Positions 37,568 to 50,100 are shown, counted from the first letter of the stretch. The stretch: DNA of 64,000 nt from Patiria pectinifera (GCA_029964075.1 CM057140.1:6962643-7026642); one strand, 5' to 3'. Notes: generated by a model from the sequence alone, not told the origin. Numbers and translations: made by a program.

Positions 37568-39161
37568 ATACCGTTTTAGCTGATTTTCGGATAACTTTGA
37601 CAGACTTTTGGTTTAAAAAAGAGTTTGACAGAAAATTTGACAGAATGGATTTTTTGGCAGATTACTGGCAGAATTATGCAAAATTAATTATATGAGAGAA
37701 ACACATAGCAAATTTGAAATAAAATGGTACATTGTTTGAAAATACGGAAGACGGATAGTGCCACTCAATGAGTGTGAATTTATTTTTTGGTGCGTGTGAA
37801 AATATTTTTTTTGTACAGCGGCCGCCACTTATTATGTGGCGGCCGCCCGCTTTTCCTTGCTCTTCCTCCCGCCCTACTCTCCCTTCCTGAACCCAATTGA
37901 GAAGTTTTTTTTCTGCTTGGCGCTGGAAGGTTTATGATCGCAATCCGTATGGAAGAGTTACTCTTCTTCAAGCTATGGGAGGAGCCTGCGAAGACATCGA
38001 TGAAGAGGCGTGTCAGTCGTGGATCCGCCACGCCAGACGCTTTTTCCCCAGATGCTTAGCAAGAGAAAACATTCGTTGCGATGTAGACGAACAAATGTGG
38101 CCTGATGATGAATAAATCAAAGGTGTTTCTGTCCTGCTTTCCCATATTGCGAGATATTTGCCTCAAAAGAAATGTAAAGTACATGGTTTGTTGGTATGGT
38201 ATATCGATACAATTCACAACATGTTTTTTTGAACGAGGTTGAAGGCAGAAAATGAATAAAAAATCGAACATATAATTTTGGGATTTGTGTTTTGTCATGA
38301 TTTCACCTGTCTCAAAATGTTCGACAATGTGCCTTAGTCATAATGTTGATATTCCTGTGTGATTTGACGTGAGTGTGAGCTTTTGTTGCATGTTTCATGA
38401 GATTTGAAAGCAATTTTTCATTTTGGCATCGATATCTCAAGTTTTGTTATGCATACGAAGTGTTTTCGGGACCCGTGTTATTTGTTTGGCGAATATGCAT
38501 ACTGTTGCAGTTACCGTGTAACTGTAATAAACTGTAAAAACTGTAATAAGTGGCGGCTGCTGTACAAACAAATATTTTCACACGTACAAAAAAATATTTT
38601 CACACTTTTTTATGTGGCGGCCGCCAGATAATAAGTGGCTGCCGCCACATAAAAAAGTGTGAATATATTTTTTTGTACAGCGGCCGCCACTTATTATGAC
38701 GACTTATGTGGCGGCCGCCACTTATTATCTGGCGGCCGCCACATAATAAGTGGCGGCCGCTGTACAAAAAAATATTTTCACACGCACCAAACAAATATAT
38801 TCACACTCATTGAGTGGCACTATCCGTCTTCTGTATGAAAAAGCTTTCATCTTTTCAAACAAACTCTTGCATAATGGGACAGGTTGGCTAGTCTACGTGC
38901 TGGCTGGGAACCCGACTTCGTCGTGACGCAACTGCGTTTTGCCTGAAATTTACGCAATTTCATAACATTTTTATGTGACTACAGATTGTTTATAATGTAA
39001 TTTGAACCTTAAATAAGGCAAAACTGCAACATCTGCATGTGATTTTAAGTGGTTATAGTGTATTTCGAGTAATTTGAGGGAATTTGGCAGATTGTTGATA
39101 AATCTGACAGATTTTTGAAGCGCATTTAGCAGAATTTGGCCATGACCTTACGGTCACCCTG
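37568..39161. mobile_element. CAGGGTRACCGT-family element, copy 1, split by a nested insertion
   Basis: Matches 54326-55367 on both sides of a 1.09-kb insertion. Shared blocks: GTTTGACAGAAAATTTGACA, CATAGCAAATTTGAAA, TTGCATAATGG.ACAGGTTGG, GTTTTGCCTGAAATTTAC, GATTGTTTATAATGTAATTT and AAATCTGACAGATTTTTGAA. The right end is ACGGTCACCCTG; the left end is degenerate here (ACCGTTTTAGCTGATTTTCGG). AT-rich and non-coding. Confidence 0.75.
37745..38833. mobile_element. TA-flanked palindromic element rich in GCGGCCGC sites
   Basis: Inverted ends of about 100 bp run from GAAGACGGATAGTGCCACTC through GTGCGTGTGAAAATATTTTT to the GCGGCCGC palindromes, with TA on both sides (37743-37744, 38834-38835). GCGGCCGC (NotI) occurs seven times: 37818, 37839, 38617, 38680, 38711, 38732, 38753. 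TA insertion suggests Tc1/mariner. Interior 37860-38540 has no recognised gene. Confidence 0.82.
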
Positions 39162-41580
39162 CACATTAATCATCTTTGTTCTTTTGTTTCTAAACGCATT
39201 GGTGTCCTTAACAGAATCAAAACATTTCTTCCCATTGATACACTAAATCTCCTAGGCAAAACTTTGATTTCCCCTTAGTTCGATTGCTGTGATTTGATCT
39301 GGAACACTGCAGCAAAAATGCATCTTAATCGTCTTGATAAACTTTTGAATAGGGCAGGATAAGGATACTACTTAAAGTACCACAAATAGTGGTGCGGCAT
39401 AGCTCCAATATGCTAAAGTATTGTGCAAATAGTGATAAAAGCATGAAACTTTGCATGTTGGTTCTTCATGCCAAAAAGAAAATTTTCAGATATGGAGGCA
39501 TCTCATATTTGACCTCTGGTGACCTTTAGAGGTCAACAAACTTTGCATACTCTATTCATGGCTTTTGTTCCTCAAAATTTCACTTTCCTATGACCCAAGT
39601 CTATGTTAAAGGTCTTCATACTATGAAAATAATGATCAGATGTGGAAAAAAAATCATATCTGACCTCTGGTGACCTTTAAGAGGTCAATGACCTTTGTAA
39701 ACCTGTTTATATAGCTATTTGTAAGATTTGTTCTTTAAACCGCATCTTTTTTTCACGATTCATGCCTAAATGAAAAATGTTCATGCTATAAAGAGAATTT
39801 TCATACATAGGTCTTTTCAAATTCAACCTCTGGTAACATTACGAGAGGTCATGACCTTTGTAAAACAATCCTACCATATGGATATTAATAGGATTTTCAT
39901 AATTGTAAATGCCACTTTTTTCATGACCCAAGTCTAAAGCTTGACTCTTGGTGTCATGAAAAGAATTTTCAGATGTTGGGACATCACATTTGACGAGTAG
40001 ATACCTTAGGAGAGGTCAATGAACTTTGTAAATCTTAGTTGCCATTATTTATCATATTTATTCACCGAAAGGCCATTTCTTGTGACCCAAGCGTCAATAG
40101 TGCCAAAGAACGGTATTACACCTATTGGTTTACAGTCATGTTATGAATTTAGACCCCACAATTTTGAGGTGACCTCTGACCTCGTTTCTCCTTGTTTTAT
40201 TGGCAGACGCAATATGATGAGATTGGAATAGATATCTGTGGGTCTGTTTTGTAATGGACAATGTACATATGTCAAGCAATATTCACTTTTGTGTATTTAT
40301 TACACCCTGCTATATCCAGTTGGACTTGGATAGCCACCTTTTTCAACCATTTTACCAAGACCAATGGTCTCTGCAAGAGAGTGATGCTTGTCCGATGTGT
40401 CGCTTATATTCTTTCACGTTTACGTCTGCCCTTATTAATAGGAAAAGTGAGATCAGAGGTCATGCAAAAAAATTCTTTGGGGTCTGACTTCATGACATGT
40501 TGTAGAATAATTATTAAAATACACTCCTTTTGCTCTGATTAGACTTCAGTCATGAAAAATGGCATTTGGAAGATATAAACATGATAAATAACGGCAATCA
40601 GAGTACACAAAGTTCACTGACCTCGCAAAGGTCATCAGAGGTCAAATATGAAATGTCTACTTATCTGAAAATTCATATCATGGCAAGAATATACCCAAAA
40701 TTTAGATATGGGTAATAAAAAAGTGGTGTTTTGAAAAGTTAATCTCTTATTATCTATAAATAGGATACGCAAAGTTCATTGACCCCTTGAAGGTCATCAG
40801 AGGTCAGATATGAGATTCCCTACAAATAAAATTCTTTTCATAGCATGAGCCACTTAACATTATGACTTGGGTCTTGAAAAAAATTGGGGTTTAAAGGGTA
40901 TATCGTATAAATAACTATAAATAGAGTTAGTGCAGTTAATACAAAGGTCATTGACCTCTGGAAGGTCATCAAAGGTCAATTGTGATTTTTTTTGCATTTA
41001 GTCGTTATTTACATTGTATGAAGACTATACATAGACTAAGGTCATAGGAAAGTGATGTTTTCAAGAACAATAGGTATAAATAGAGTATTCAAAGGTCATT
41101 GACCCCTCAAAAGTCACCAGGGGTCAGATATGAAATGCCTCCATATCTGATTTTTTGTAATGGTATGAAGACCTCACATGCCAAGTTTCATTTTTTTTTA
41201 TCACAAAATGCACAATTCTGTCCCTATGCCGCACCACTAAAAGAACATCTACCTCTCTAGTCTATGAGTTGCTTGGCTGGAAAACATTAGATTATCGTAG
41301 AAACACTCACACAAATACCATGGTGTATTAATGTTTAACTGGACTATAACACCTTCTTATCTTACTGGACATTTTATCAAAGTATCTGATCAACATTCCC
41401 ACTGTACACGATCTAACACGTCTGGAAACATTGTACCTCCTCATCCTAAGTCAGAATCTGGAAGGAAGACCTTCAAATTCAGAGGGGTGCAAACCTGGAA
41501 TGCGCTTCCATCTCATCTTAAAAACCTGTCTACACCCAACAAGAAATATTTTATTTCTGAAATCCACTCACTACAGTAGT
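39162..41580 (+). pseudogene. CR1/L2-like non-LTR reverse transcriptase C-terminus, broken
   Basis: The translation at 39168-39360 gives KRIGVLNRIKTFLP, FDCCDLIWNTAAK and LDKLLNRAG with an internal stop. After an insertion (39389-41237) it resumes at 41240-41577 with ELLGWKTLDYRRN, YLTGHF and KTFKFRGVQTWNALPSHLKN. Those are the conserved C-terminal blocks of CR1/L2/Jockey-type reverse transcriptases. In-frame stops and shifts show it is dead. Its 3' UTR appears to continue to about 44590. Confidence 0.8.
39389..41237. mobile_element. 1.85-kb TA-flanked foldback with AGGTCA direct repeats
   Basis: Ends GTGGTGCGGCATAG / CTATGCCGCACCAC are exact inverses with TA outside. The left arm carries about five units of 150-170 bp containing TGACCTCTGGTGACCT; the right arm carries the same units inverted (AGGTCATCAGAGGTCA). 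The element interrupts the retroelement pseudogene between RAG and ELLGW. The centre (40200-40450) has no recognised gene. Confidence 0.85.
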
Positions 41581-41825
41581 CGGTTTTTAGGTCTTTAAGT
41601 TGTAGTTTATATTTTTCAGGCTTTCTGGTTTTTTTATGCAAAGTCCCCATAATTTATAATATTGTAGTTTTGTAATTTTTTTAGTGTAATGTTTTTGGGG
41701 GTTTTGGGGGGTTGTATTTTTAACTCGTCTGTTGTATAAGGTCGGTCTTTTTATACATCATGTGTTGTCAGTTCTTTATCCTCCATAACATTCATATATA
41801 TAAGCATATTTGTGGGGTTTTAATA

Positions 41826-43445
41826 TAGGTTTTCCCGGCCAATTTCACCAAGTTTTCGTTCAATTTAACGCCTGGGTCATTCGATTTAGATTGAAATTGA
41901 AAGATCATGCAGATCGGCATTCGACAATCAAAAAGAATCATTCAATTTTACTATCGAAGCATTCTTTCGCCTTTTAGCTTCACTTGTCCCTATCAAAGAT
42001 GCATTCATATTAAAAGTATCGCGTTGTTCATTCAATTTCGTCTAAACCATTAGTAAGGGGTTGATCGGGCATTCGTTTTCATTAATGGGTAAACATGTTT
42101 CACATTTTGTCAAACATCTTTTAAGACTTCATACGTATGTATTCCTTGGCGTAAATCATATGTAATGACTTCAAACCGTAGATTGACTTTCTTTCTTAAA
42201 GGGTATTACAGGAATTATTTTGCGCAACTCTGTGAAATGTAAGAAAACTACACATTTGACAACACTTTTTGGGTTAATCTTATTGCAAATGTGCACTTCT
42301 TTAAGCATTTAAAAGTTTCCATGTTTTTCCAGACTAACGCTGTTACTGTGATGTCATTTCAGGAAGACACTGTTCAGTTTAGGGTTTTTTTCTTTCAAAT
42401 TATTCATCCAAAATTTGCTAATTGAAAACATTTGTGGGAAAGGGATGGTTATGGGATGGCTTACTACCATGTACTGACACATCATATAATCACCACATAA
42501 AAGAAATTTATGACAGCAAAATATCCAAAATTCTAGCAACTTTTTTCGCTGAAATAGCCGTGTAACATTAATCATGCTCGAGAAATGCCATCACAGGTTT
42601 TCTAATGAATATGAAACTTTGCATTAGCATAAAAACGGAGAAGGCACCAAAACACCCCTCAAAATGGAAAATAAACTTGCAAATACGGTTAAATGTGACA
42701 CAAAGATGTATTTTCAAGGTTTGCATTGAAACGTTTGCAAGGGCCCTGTGAATATGGTAAGTGTTCGGTCATACATACGCAAGAAAACATTTTAAAAATA
42801 ACGCAAGAGAAGTGTTCCCGACGGTACAACCATTTCCAAACATATTACGTGTCCCGATGTCTTGCACGTCAAGAAATCGTCAACGTAAAAAAAGCCCCTT
42901 GATCAAACGTTTAAACAAGTAGAAAAGATCAACAGTGAAAAAGAAATTATCTTAGTCCTTTTCAATTCATTATTTCGTTACATCTTGTTTCCCTCATATC
43001 AGTTGATTGGTAACATTTTTTTTTGGGGGGGGGGAATGAACCTCGGAGAAAAATAGAAAAAAAATATATTTAAAAAATCTTACTAATTTAAATGATCAAA
43101 CGATGAAAGCGATTGCCCATAAACGAATAAGAAACGAAAAGCATGGTTATACGTTATAAGCGCACAGATGTTCGCTAATTTGAATGCGTCAACCGTCAAA
43201 GGTTGCAAAGACTTAATTTTAGACTGCTACAATTTAAGTCTTGAATGCTGCACCAAAACGAAATAGGCTGCCCGAAAACGAAAAAGAACATTCACAGCAA
43301 AATCTTGGCTGCCTAAAAATGAAATTGAATGAACCCCAAATGAAAAAGAAACCCCCATGGGACCACATGTGCAAAACTCACGCGAAATTGAATGGCTGAT
43401 AATGAAAATGATTAGAAAAATTCGGAAATTCGCCGGGAAAACCTA
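41826..43445. mobile_element. TAGGTTTTCCCGG-family element, 1.62 kb
   Basis: TAGGTTTTCCCGGCCAATTTC at the left and GGCGAATTTCCG inverse ending CGCCGGGAAAACCTA at the right, each followed by TA outside. The interior is AT-rich with scattered CATTCRATTTCA-type words, as in the other members. There is no ORF above about 75 codons and no transposase signature. Confidence 0.78.
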
Positions 43446-43605
43446 TATGTAAATTGATGCTTCTGGTACTTAGCTTTGGGATGGTTCATATGTGGATACA
43501 TAAGTGCGTTTTTTAAGATGTCGTTCTTTTTATACATCATGTGTCGTCAGTTTTATCTTTCATTACATTCATATGCATATTTGTGATTTGTTTTAATCAT
43601 CATCA

Positions 43606-44392
43606 TCATCCTTCGGCTGCGGAGCAGTCGACTACAAGCTTCTTCCATTTACTGCAATCTTGGGCAAGTGTTGCGATTTGGTCTGGTCGCAGCATGCCAT
43701 CACTATCTCCAAGCAAGCGTTGAATATAAGTCAGGTATGATGTGCGTTGTCTTCCTGGTTTCCTTCTCCCCTGGGTAGGTGTATAAAGGGCATACACTTT
43801 TGCAGGCTCATGGTCTGGCATGCGGAGTATGTGCCCAAGGAACTTGAGCTGCCGAGTTCTTACACGCTCCACAAGAGGGTTTGAGTTGGTCATAGTATAG
43901 ATGGTGGCATTGGGGACATGGTCGGTGCGCTTGATGCTCAGCATAATGCGGTAGCAAGAGGTAGCAAAAGCGTTTATTTTACTTTCCATGTCTTTGGAGA
44001 TGACCCATGTCTCACATCCATAGAGGAGAACTGTGATGCATGTTGTGTTGAACAACTTCATTTTGGTGATAATTGGTAAGGAGGGGCTTCTCCACAGCTG
44101 TTCCAACTTCCAAAAGGTCGTCCAGGCCAGTGCCTTACGTCTTTTGAGGTCGGTTGGGCTGGATGCTACCATGGATCCCAGATATTTAAAATCAGTCACA
44201 TGTTTTATTGGACTGCCGTGGACATGAAGTGAGGGGGAAGGCTCACAATGTGACGTAATGTACTCTGTTTTGGGTACATTAATTATGAGGCCAACGCCTT
44301 CTGCAACTGAAGCTGTCATGGATAACTGTGCCTGGGCCCGTGGTAATGTAGACTCAAAAAGGGCGATGTCGTCAGCAAAGTCAAATATGTAA
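43606..44392 (-). pseudogene. Non-LTR retrotransposon reverse transcriptase, 5'-truncated
   Basis: Minus-strand frame of about 260 residues. It opens with the catalytic box FADDIALFE (about 44389-44363), then FKYLGSMV, LLYGCETWV, RQLKFLGHILRMPDHEPAKV and GRRKPGRQRTSYL, the thumb and C-terminal blocks of non-LTR reverse transcriptases. Everything upstream of the FADD box is missing, as in 5'-truncated insertions, and the 3' side ends in (GAT)n. The C-terminal frame is still open, so the copy may be fairly young. Clade (RTE-like or other) is uncertain. Confidence 0.85.
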
Positions 44393-44924
44393 ATTAATAT
44401 AAATGCATTGGGTAATTGCTTTGGGAGGGTCCTTATTTCTTTGCCTGATGACTTTTAAAATTAATGTGATTTTTTTGTGAATATGTATTTTAATGTTGAT
44501 TGTTATGTTTATTGTCTTTTATGTATGCTGGGACCCACGGGAGACCAGTGGATTCAACTGAAGGGCCATCCAGTTGAAATAAGAAATAAATATATAGATA
44601 AATCAGACGAATTTGATCGCTGAATAACGTTTGGCGTAGAGTTGAATACTCCGGGGCGAAAACGTGTGCTCATTGTTTGAATTTGCTTGAAGTCAATTTG
44701 AAATTGTCTGACAAAAGACGAAATTAAACATTGGAAGCGCACTAAATCGATGTTGATGGACGAATTTGAATATTAGAAATGGTGAATTCGAATGATAAAC
44801 GTTTTAAAACCCTTTAAAAAAAACGTGCTTTAAAATGATGTGTGCGGCGCGCTAGGGTCGCCATCATTGTGTGAAAGTCTAAAACTAGCGTGGGACCTGA
44901 TATCACGCAATTATTGTCACGTGA

Positions 44925-44927
<3 letters not shown>

Positions 44928-44955
<28 letters not shown>

Positions 44956-45232
44956 CATTTCTGGTAATGAAACCAAGGATTCCTCAAAAGCGCCCTAGGC
45001 ACTGTAGCTCGCAAGCCTGAAGAAACCTGTGGAGAGAAGACAATGAGAAGAAGTTACAGTTTTAGAGGTGGGAGGAAAAGCCCAGAAGAATATTCTGGGG
45101 AAAACCCACGGAATCAGGCAGGGACTGAAAACCCAATCCACATATTGGCCCAAGCGGGATTCGAAGAACCCGGGTCACAGCGGTGGAAGGCGAGCAAAGT
45201 ACCGCTACGCCAACCTGACTCCCCTGCATTTC
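44928..45232 (-). mobile_element. tRNA-derived SINE, minus strand
   Basis: Read on the minus strand, a head GGCGTAGCGGTACTTTGCTC (A-box-like) is followed by CCGGGTTCTTCGAATCCCGC, a B-box interrupted by an extra TTC. The GTGGGTTTTCCCCAG / CTTTTCCTCCC block also occurs in the SINE at 7037, and the element ends in a trinucleotide run (44930-44955). Confidence 0.75.
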
Positions 45233-47115
45233 ATATGGCGCGAGTCTTGTGAAGGCAGCTTGGCTCAAAATTCTGTTTTATTCATTGCTGGAAATACGTA
45301 TGTGCGAAGGCAAAAATACAATAATTGAGAGGGATTTGGTTTTTCTTCACTCTCAACCTAAACACTGGGATATTGTAAGAATTATCAATCTGCAAACAAA
45401 TACACGGGCAGGAAACGTTCATTGTACACGGGTAGACCGTAGGAAGGGACAAACACGAAAGATAACTAGCCTGAACTGGAAGCAGAGGGCACTTGAAGCT
45501 TGAGGAGATACCCCAAATTAGTGCTGCACATCAATCATGTTATTTCTGTCAAACAATGTGTAAACCTGAAATACATTTCAGAATTCATAACTTCATTACA
45601 AATAACACAGACTTGTAGAATTGCATTTACAATGTTTAACGGTCTACGTTGGCCTGTGCAAGACCACTTGGCAAGATGGACAAAAAAAACACTAGTTGCC
45701 GATTTAAGTTCATAATGTACTGCTCATATTTTAAGGCCCTCGTGCTTTTTTATGGCAGTAGTCTGCAGCAGTTTTATTCATTTCCATGTTTAAACGCTTC
45801 AAACATGAAATTCCAAACGGACAGTAACATATTATTTGTCAAATTATTTACTCATTAGAACACCTCAAAATTAAAATTGTACACGATTGGAAACACTGCA
45901 ATTTGAAAATCACTACGAATTTTCCTGTTGAAATGGAAGGATTTACACCAGCTGTAGGACTTTAAAAACATGAATGTGCACATACATGTATAGCAATAAA
46001 CAGTACACGCCAAATTGGTATAAAGGGCAAGGTTTAGTGTCGTTCGAGTAAACCTTTAGTTCAATCATTGTTACTAAATAATATTAACAAAGAACACCCT
46101 CTCAGACACCTGGGATGGTCAAATGTACGGAAAAGCCATTCAGTTCTGAAAATGCCCTTAATGGGGAACAATTAATAAGTAGTAATATGGAGGTTGCGCT
46201 TGAAGGAAAGCACCATCAACCACCGTTCTCACATCTCCATTTTAAAATGATTGGTGAAGCAACATTATTTTTATCAAGCTATGCAACCTGAAGTTATCAT
46301 GTAACAGCAATCCCATACTTTTTTGACAAACAGGGAGGGACGGCTAGACTGAACCTCTTTTTGACGGTATGGGACACGGCCTTGTTTTAGACCCCGTTTG
46401 GCAGGTTCTTTTAAGTTATATTGAATTCAAGCATAGATACAGATACATGTTCATGTACATGTATTAGCATAGGTGTCCTTTTTTCCCCCTACCCCTTTTT
46501 TTTTGGGGGGGGAGGGGGTACTCTGGAGGGCAAACTCAGCTCAAGCTTCCCGAGGGCCCCCATGTATGAGTACAACTCAAGTATTTCAAATTTGAGACTT
46601 TCTTGCAACCAAAATCAAGCAAATAAAAAAAAAAATTCAAGGCCCCCCCCCCAACATATAATCTTAGAGATACTCCCTGACACGCAATCCATCCTGGGAA
46701 CCAGTGATTCTAGAAAGAGAAAGGTTCTTATCTGTGCTAGTCCTGTGTGTGGTTCAATGTGACCTGGCAATAGTGATATCATCATGTCCATACATTTCTT
46801 CCAATAGTGGCTAGCAAAAATGACAAAAAGGAGAGGTCTGTACCCAATGCTTAACTAATGGGCGACGACAAGACAAGGTACCACTGGCCTATCAAATCAC
46901 TGTACATGTAATTATGCAGTTATGTCTCCACCTCTCTTGGAAGTACAAAATCCAAATGGAGAAAATGTCGATAACTAATAGCTTACTGTATGATAGTATG
47001 AAATAATTGTGTATTCGCATTTAACATGTCCTATTGTCTGTCAATCATATACATGCACATTGTACCTCCAATTTCTCTACAAATTGTGTGTAAATTGAGT
47101 TCTTGCATAAGTAGC
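45233..47115. other. Intergenic stretch downstream of the MATCAP-like gene
   Basis: No gene recognised. It includes T/G and A/C homopolymer patches near 46490-46660. The part next to 47115 is expected to be the 3' UTR of the minus-strand carboxypeptidase gene. Confidence 0.55.
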
Positions 47116-50100
47116 TTAATTTTTCTTGATAAGTACATTGGGGGAGGATCTGTTTCTTTTCCTGAGGAGCCATCGATGTGGTGAATAAGGCACCGGGCTG
47201 ACAGAGGCAGCAGGCTTGACACGATCATCAGTAGCTACACTGCCAGCAACTGGTGATGGGGATCTAGACGACCACCATGAGCAAAATGCTTGCGTTGGTG
47301 TAACCTTCTCATCATCATTACATGCTTCATCCCTAGAAACATATATCATTCTCACAATGGAATGGCTGTCCGATTCACTCCTACTAGTGGATTCCACTGT
47401 TTGAGGCTGTTTCTTTTTAACTGAACATCCATCTTTTTTGACACATTTAGGATTTCTTTTGGTGACATGACATGCTGCCATTTGTTCTACTGGAGTGCAA
47501 TGTGAACCACAATGAGTCTCTCTGGAAGAGTTCAGATTAATGTCTAATTCATTTACTGACTGGGAGCATGATGAAAGAGATTGAGGCCCCTTTATTTGCT
47601 GCAACCTGTCAAATTTCCTTCGGTTTACTAATTTGCTTGATGTCTTGATTGGTCTGTGTTCAATGAGTCCATTCAAAATAGCCATGTGTCTCAGTTGCTT
47701 ACGGTAAGTCTCTTGATTCTGCAGGAATGCTGGCAGTTTGATGAAATCAAGACGAGCCATACGCTTAATGCGAGGAATCTCCTCTCTGCTAATCTTACCA
47801 CTGTATAGCAAGTGGAAGTCTGTGTTATCAATGTTGCGGAGAATATCAACAGCTCCTGTAGGCATGAACAAAAAAGTAACAGATATACCAGAATGCAAAT
47901 GTTGTTCAAGTTCCTGTATTTCATGTAAGAGTCTAGAAAAATAGACCTTCATATGTGATTACACAACCTATACATTTAACATTTTATTAGAGAATGCTGT
48001 AGTCCTTTTCCAAAGTCCTGAAGTGCTCTGAAAAACAAGGTTGTATGGCAGGAACTGCGCCTAAGCACCAAGTTGAGTACAGTACATGTACTTGGATTAG
48101 ATAGATTTCAACTGTATATGTTACCTGTGAAGTAGCACTGGTCCTTGCCATTACCCCCAACACCACCCGGGTCTTGTAAGCAGCGCTTGACTCGCATAAC
48201 ATACTTCCATCTTAATTCCTTATCCATCAAATATTGGCCTAGATGATCAAATAGCTCATGGAATGTCATCTCTGTTGCTTTGCAGGCTGTATCTGTTCAA
48301 ATAGAAAAATCAAAAACAATAATTTACCTTTGATCTTCAGTGTTTATCCTTGCTTTTGTTCAATTCAAAAGATTGTTTAAAAAGTGCATGGTTCTGATAT
48401 ACTTACAATATGTCAGGGCTTGGGAGAAGAGATATTTGTTTTTTGCTTGTAGTACGGTGTTTACTGATGCTAAACCCTCTTCAGTTTCTGCTAATGTTTG
48501 ACTGTTCAAGCCACTGAGACCAAAACGCTGGCGATTGGAGAACCATGGCTGTAAACCATCATTCAGTGAACGATACTGCTCAAAGGTTAAAGAGAAAGGC
48601 TAAAATATTCAATCTTATGTGATCACAAAAGTGCAACATGCTTTGCATTGCATATTCATAACAATCTTTAAACATCAAATTTGTTTTGAATACCACTTTA
48701 CACAGTTGTTTTACTTAATAAAGTTCAAAAAAATATATCACTGCTCTGAAAAAGTAAAAATCCATACTTAGAATAGGACTTACATGTACTACTCAAAAAA
48801 AAGATGCACACACAAAAGTTGCAAACTAAACGTTTGTCCAATTAGGCCAAGTAAAAATAAAAATACAGTGTATCTAGTCCAGACTTTTAAACAAAGAAAT
48901 TGGTGAGGGAGGCCCTAATTAATTGTTATTTTCCATTTTTTTTATTTTCCAAATATGGCTGCCAAGAAATGATTCCAGATTGTTTATGGTGCCATTTAAG
49001 TTGATATGGTGCAATTTAGCGCATGCAAATGATTTATATCATCATGGTCCACTTGTCAAGCCAGTTGCAAAATTCACAAACAATAGTTTCAGTCGCAATT
49101 ACATTTTGATAATTGGGAATTGTTGGTTCACCATTAACACGTGTCAAAAGAATCTTTATGACGGTGACTTCTATTTTTTTAATGATTTATCCAATTCCCC
49201 CCCCCCAATAATTTTATTGGTAAAGCATCCAAACCTGGAGCAAACTTTTGACAAGAATGTGATTTTGTTTTACTTGACCTTACAGATGCACAAAAGATAT
49301 TGATTGCTGTGCAACAAATTCTAACTTCACGGCACACACTTTACAATTTCAAAATAATCTGAAAACAAATTTATAGCAGACTTTCTTAAGCACCAAATTC
49401 TTCACCCATGACTGCTGCTCAAGTAAACAGTACAAGTACATGACTAAAAAGGATACAAAGTGAGTAGCAATCTCATGGTTGGCAAGACAGTGGATGCCAT
49501 GTTCCCTAAGATACACATTATCTTCAGAATTCTTGATCCACATTGAGTACTTTCTGGCTTCTGGCTTGTTGTACCGAAGACAAGGGCCACGCCAACTCAT
49601 CTGACCACTGTTCAATAGATGGGAGTAAAAACAAAAGATAGTAAACTTTCCCAAAAATCCCAGCCAGTCATCACAGCATACAAGTTTCCAGCCACTGCAT
49701 CCTTACAATGCCTGTCAATCAGTCAATATAGACCTAAATGATACTTACAACGGAAATTTCAATATCCAATCACTTATCTTTTTTTAGAACATTCATCTTG
49801 TCATTTATTATCACTGACTACTTTCATATTTGTCTCACTTCCTTTCAGGCCTTTGAAATATTTTGGGTTTAAGACATTTTTGACCAATATTTGGTATGCT
49901 CCCTTAATGTATTTCATAGTGCCTGCAAGACTGCAAAACATCATGCAGATTTGTAAAAGGTTCAATATTACAATTCAACAAAACAACACTGAATTTAATA
50001 ACACCATCTAACTCTTTATAAACGAAGTGGAACAAATACAAAGATGCAAGTGGGACAAACACAAAGATGAAACTAGTGCAACAAGCTTTTGTTGCACTAG

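Larger units (their letters stand above)
41581..44600 (+). mobile_element. Retroelement 3' UTR, interrupted twice
   Basis: Pieces 41581-41825, 43446-43600 and 44393-44600 read as one untranslated tail. It contains TTTTTATACATCATGTGTTG twice (41748, 43529) and ends GGGAGACCAGTGGATTCAAC ... CCAGTTGAAATAAGAAATAA, a common 3' end of CR1-like elements. Interruptions are the TAGGTTTTCCCGG element and a minus-strand non-LTR fragment. The join is inference. Confidence 0.6.

Noticed and set aside
39389..41237. CRISPR-like or bacterial repeat array
   Set aside because: Regular repeats are present, but they are inverted between two arms, diverged, 150-170 bp long and in a eukaryotic transposon; no cas genes or identical short repeats exist.
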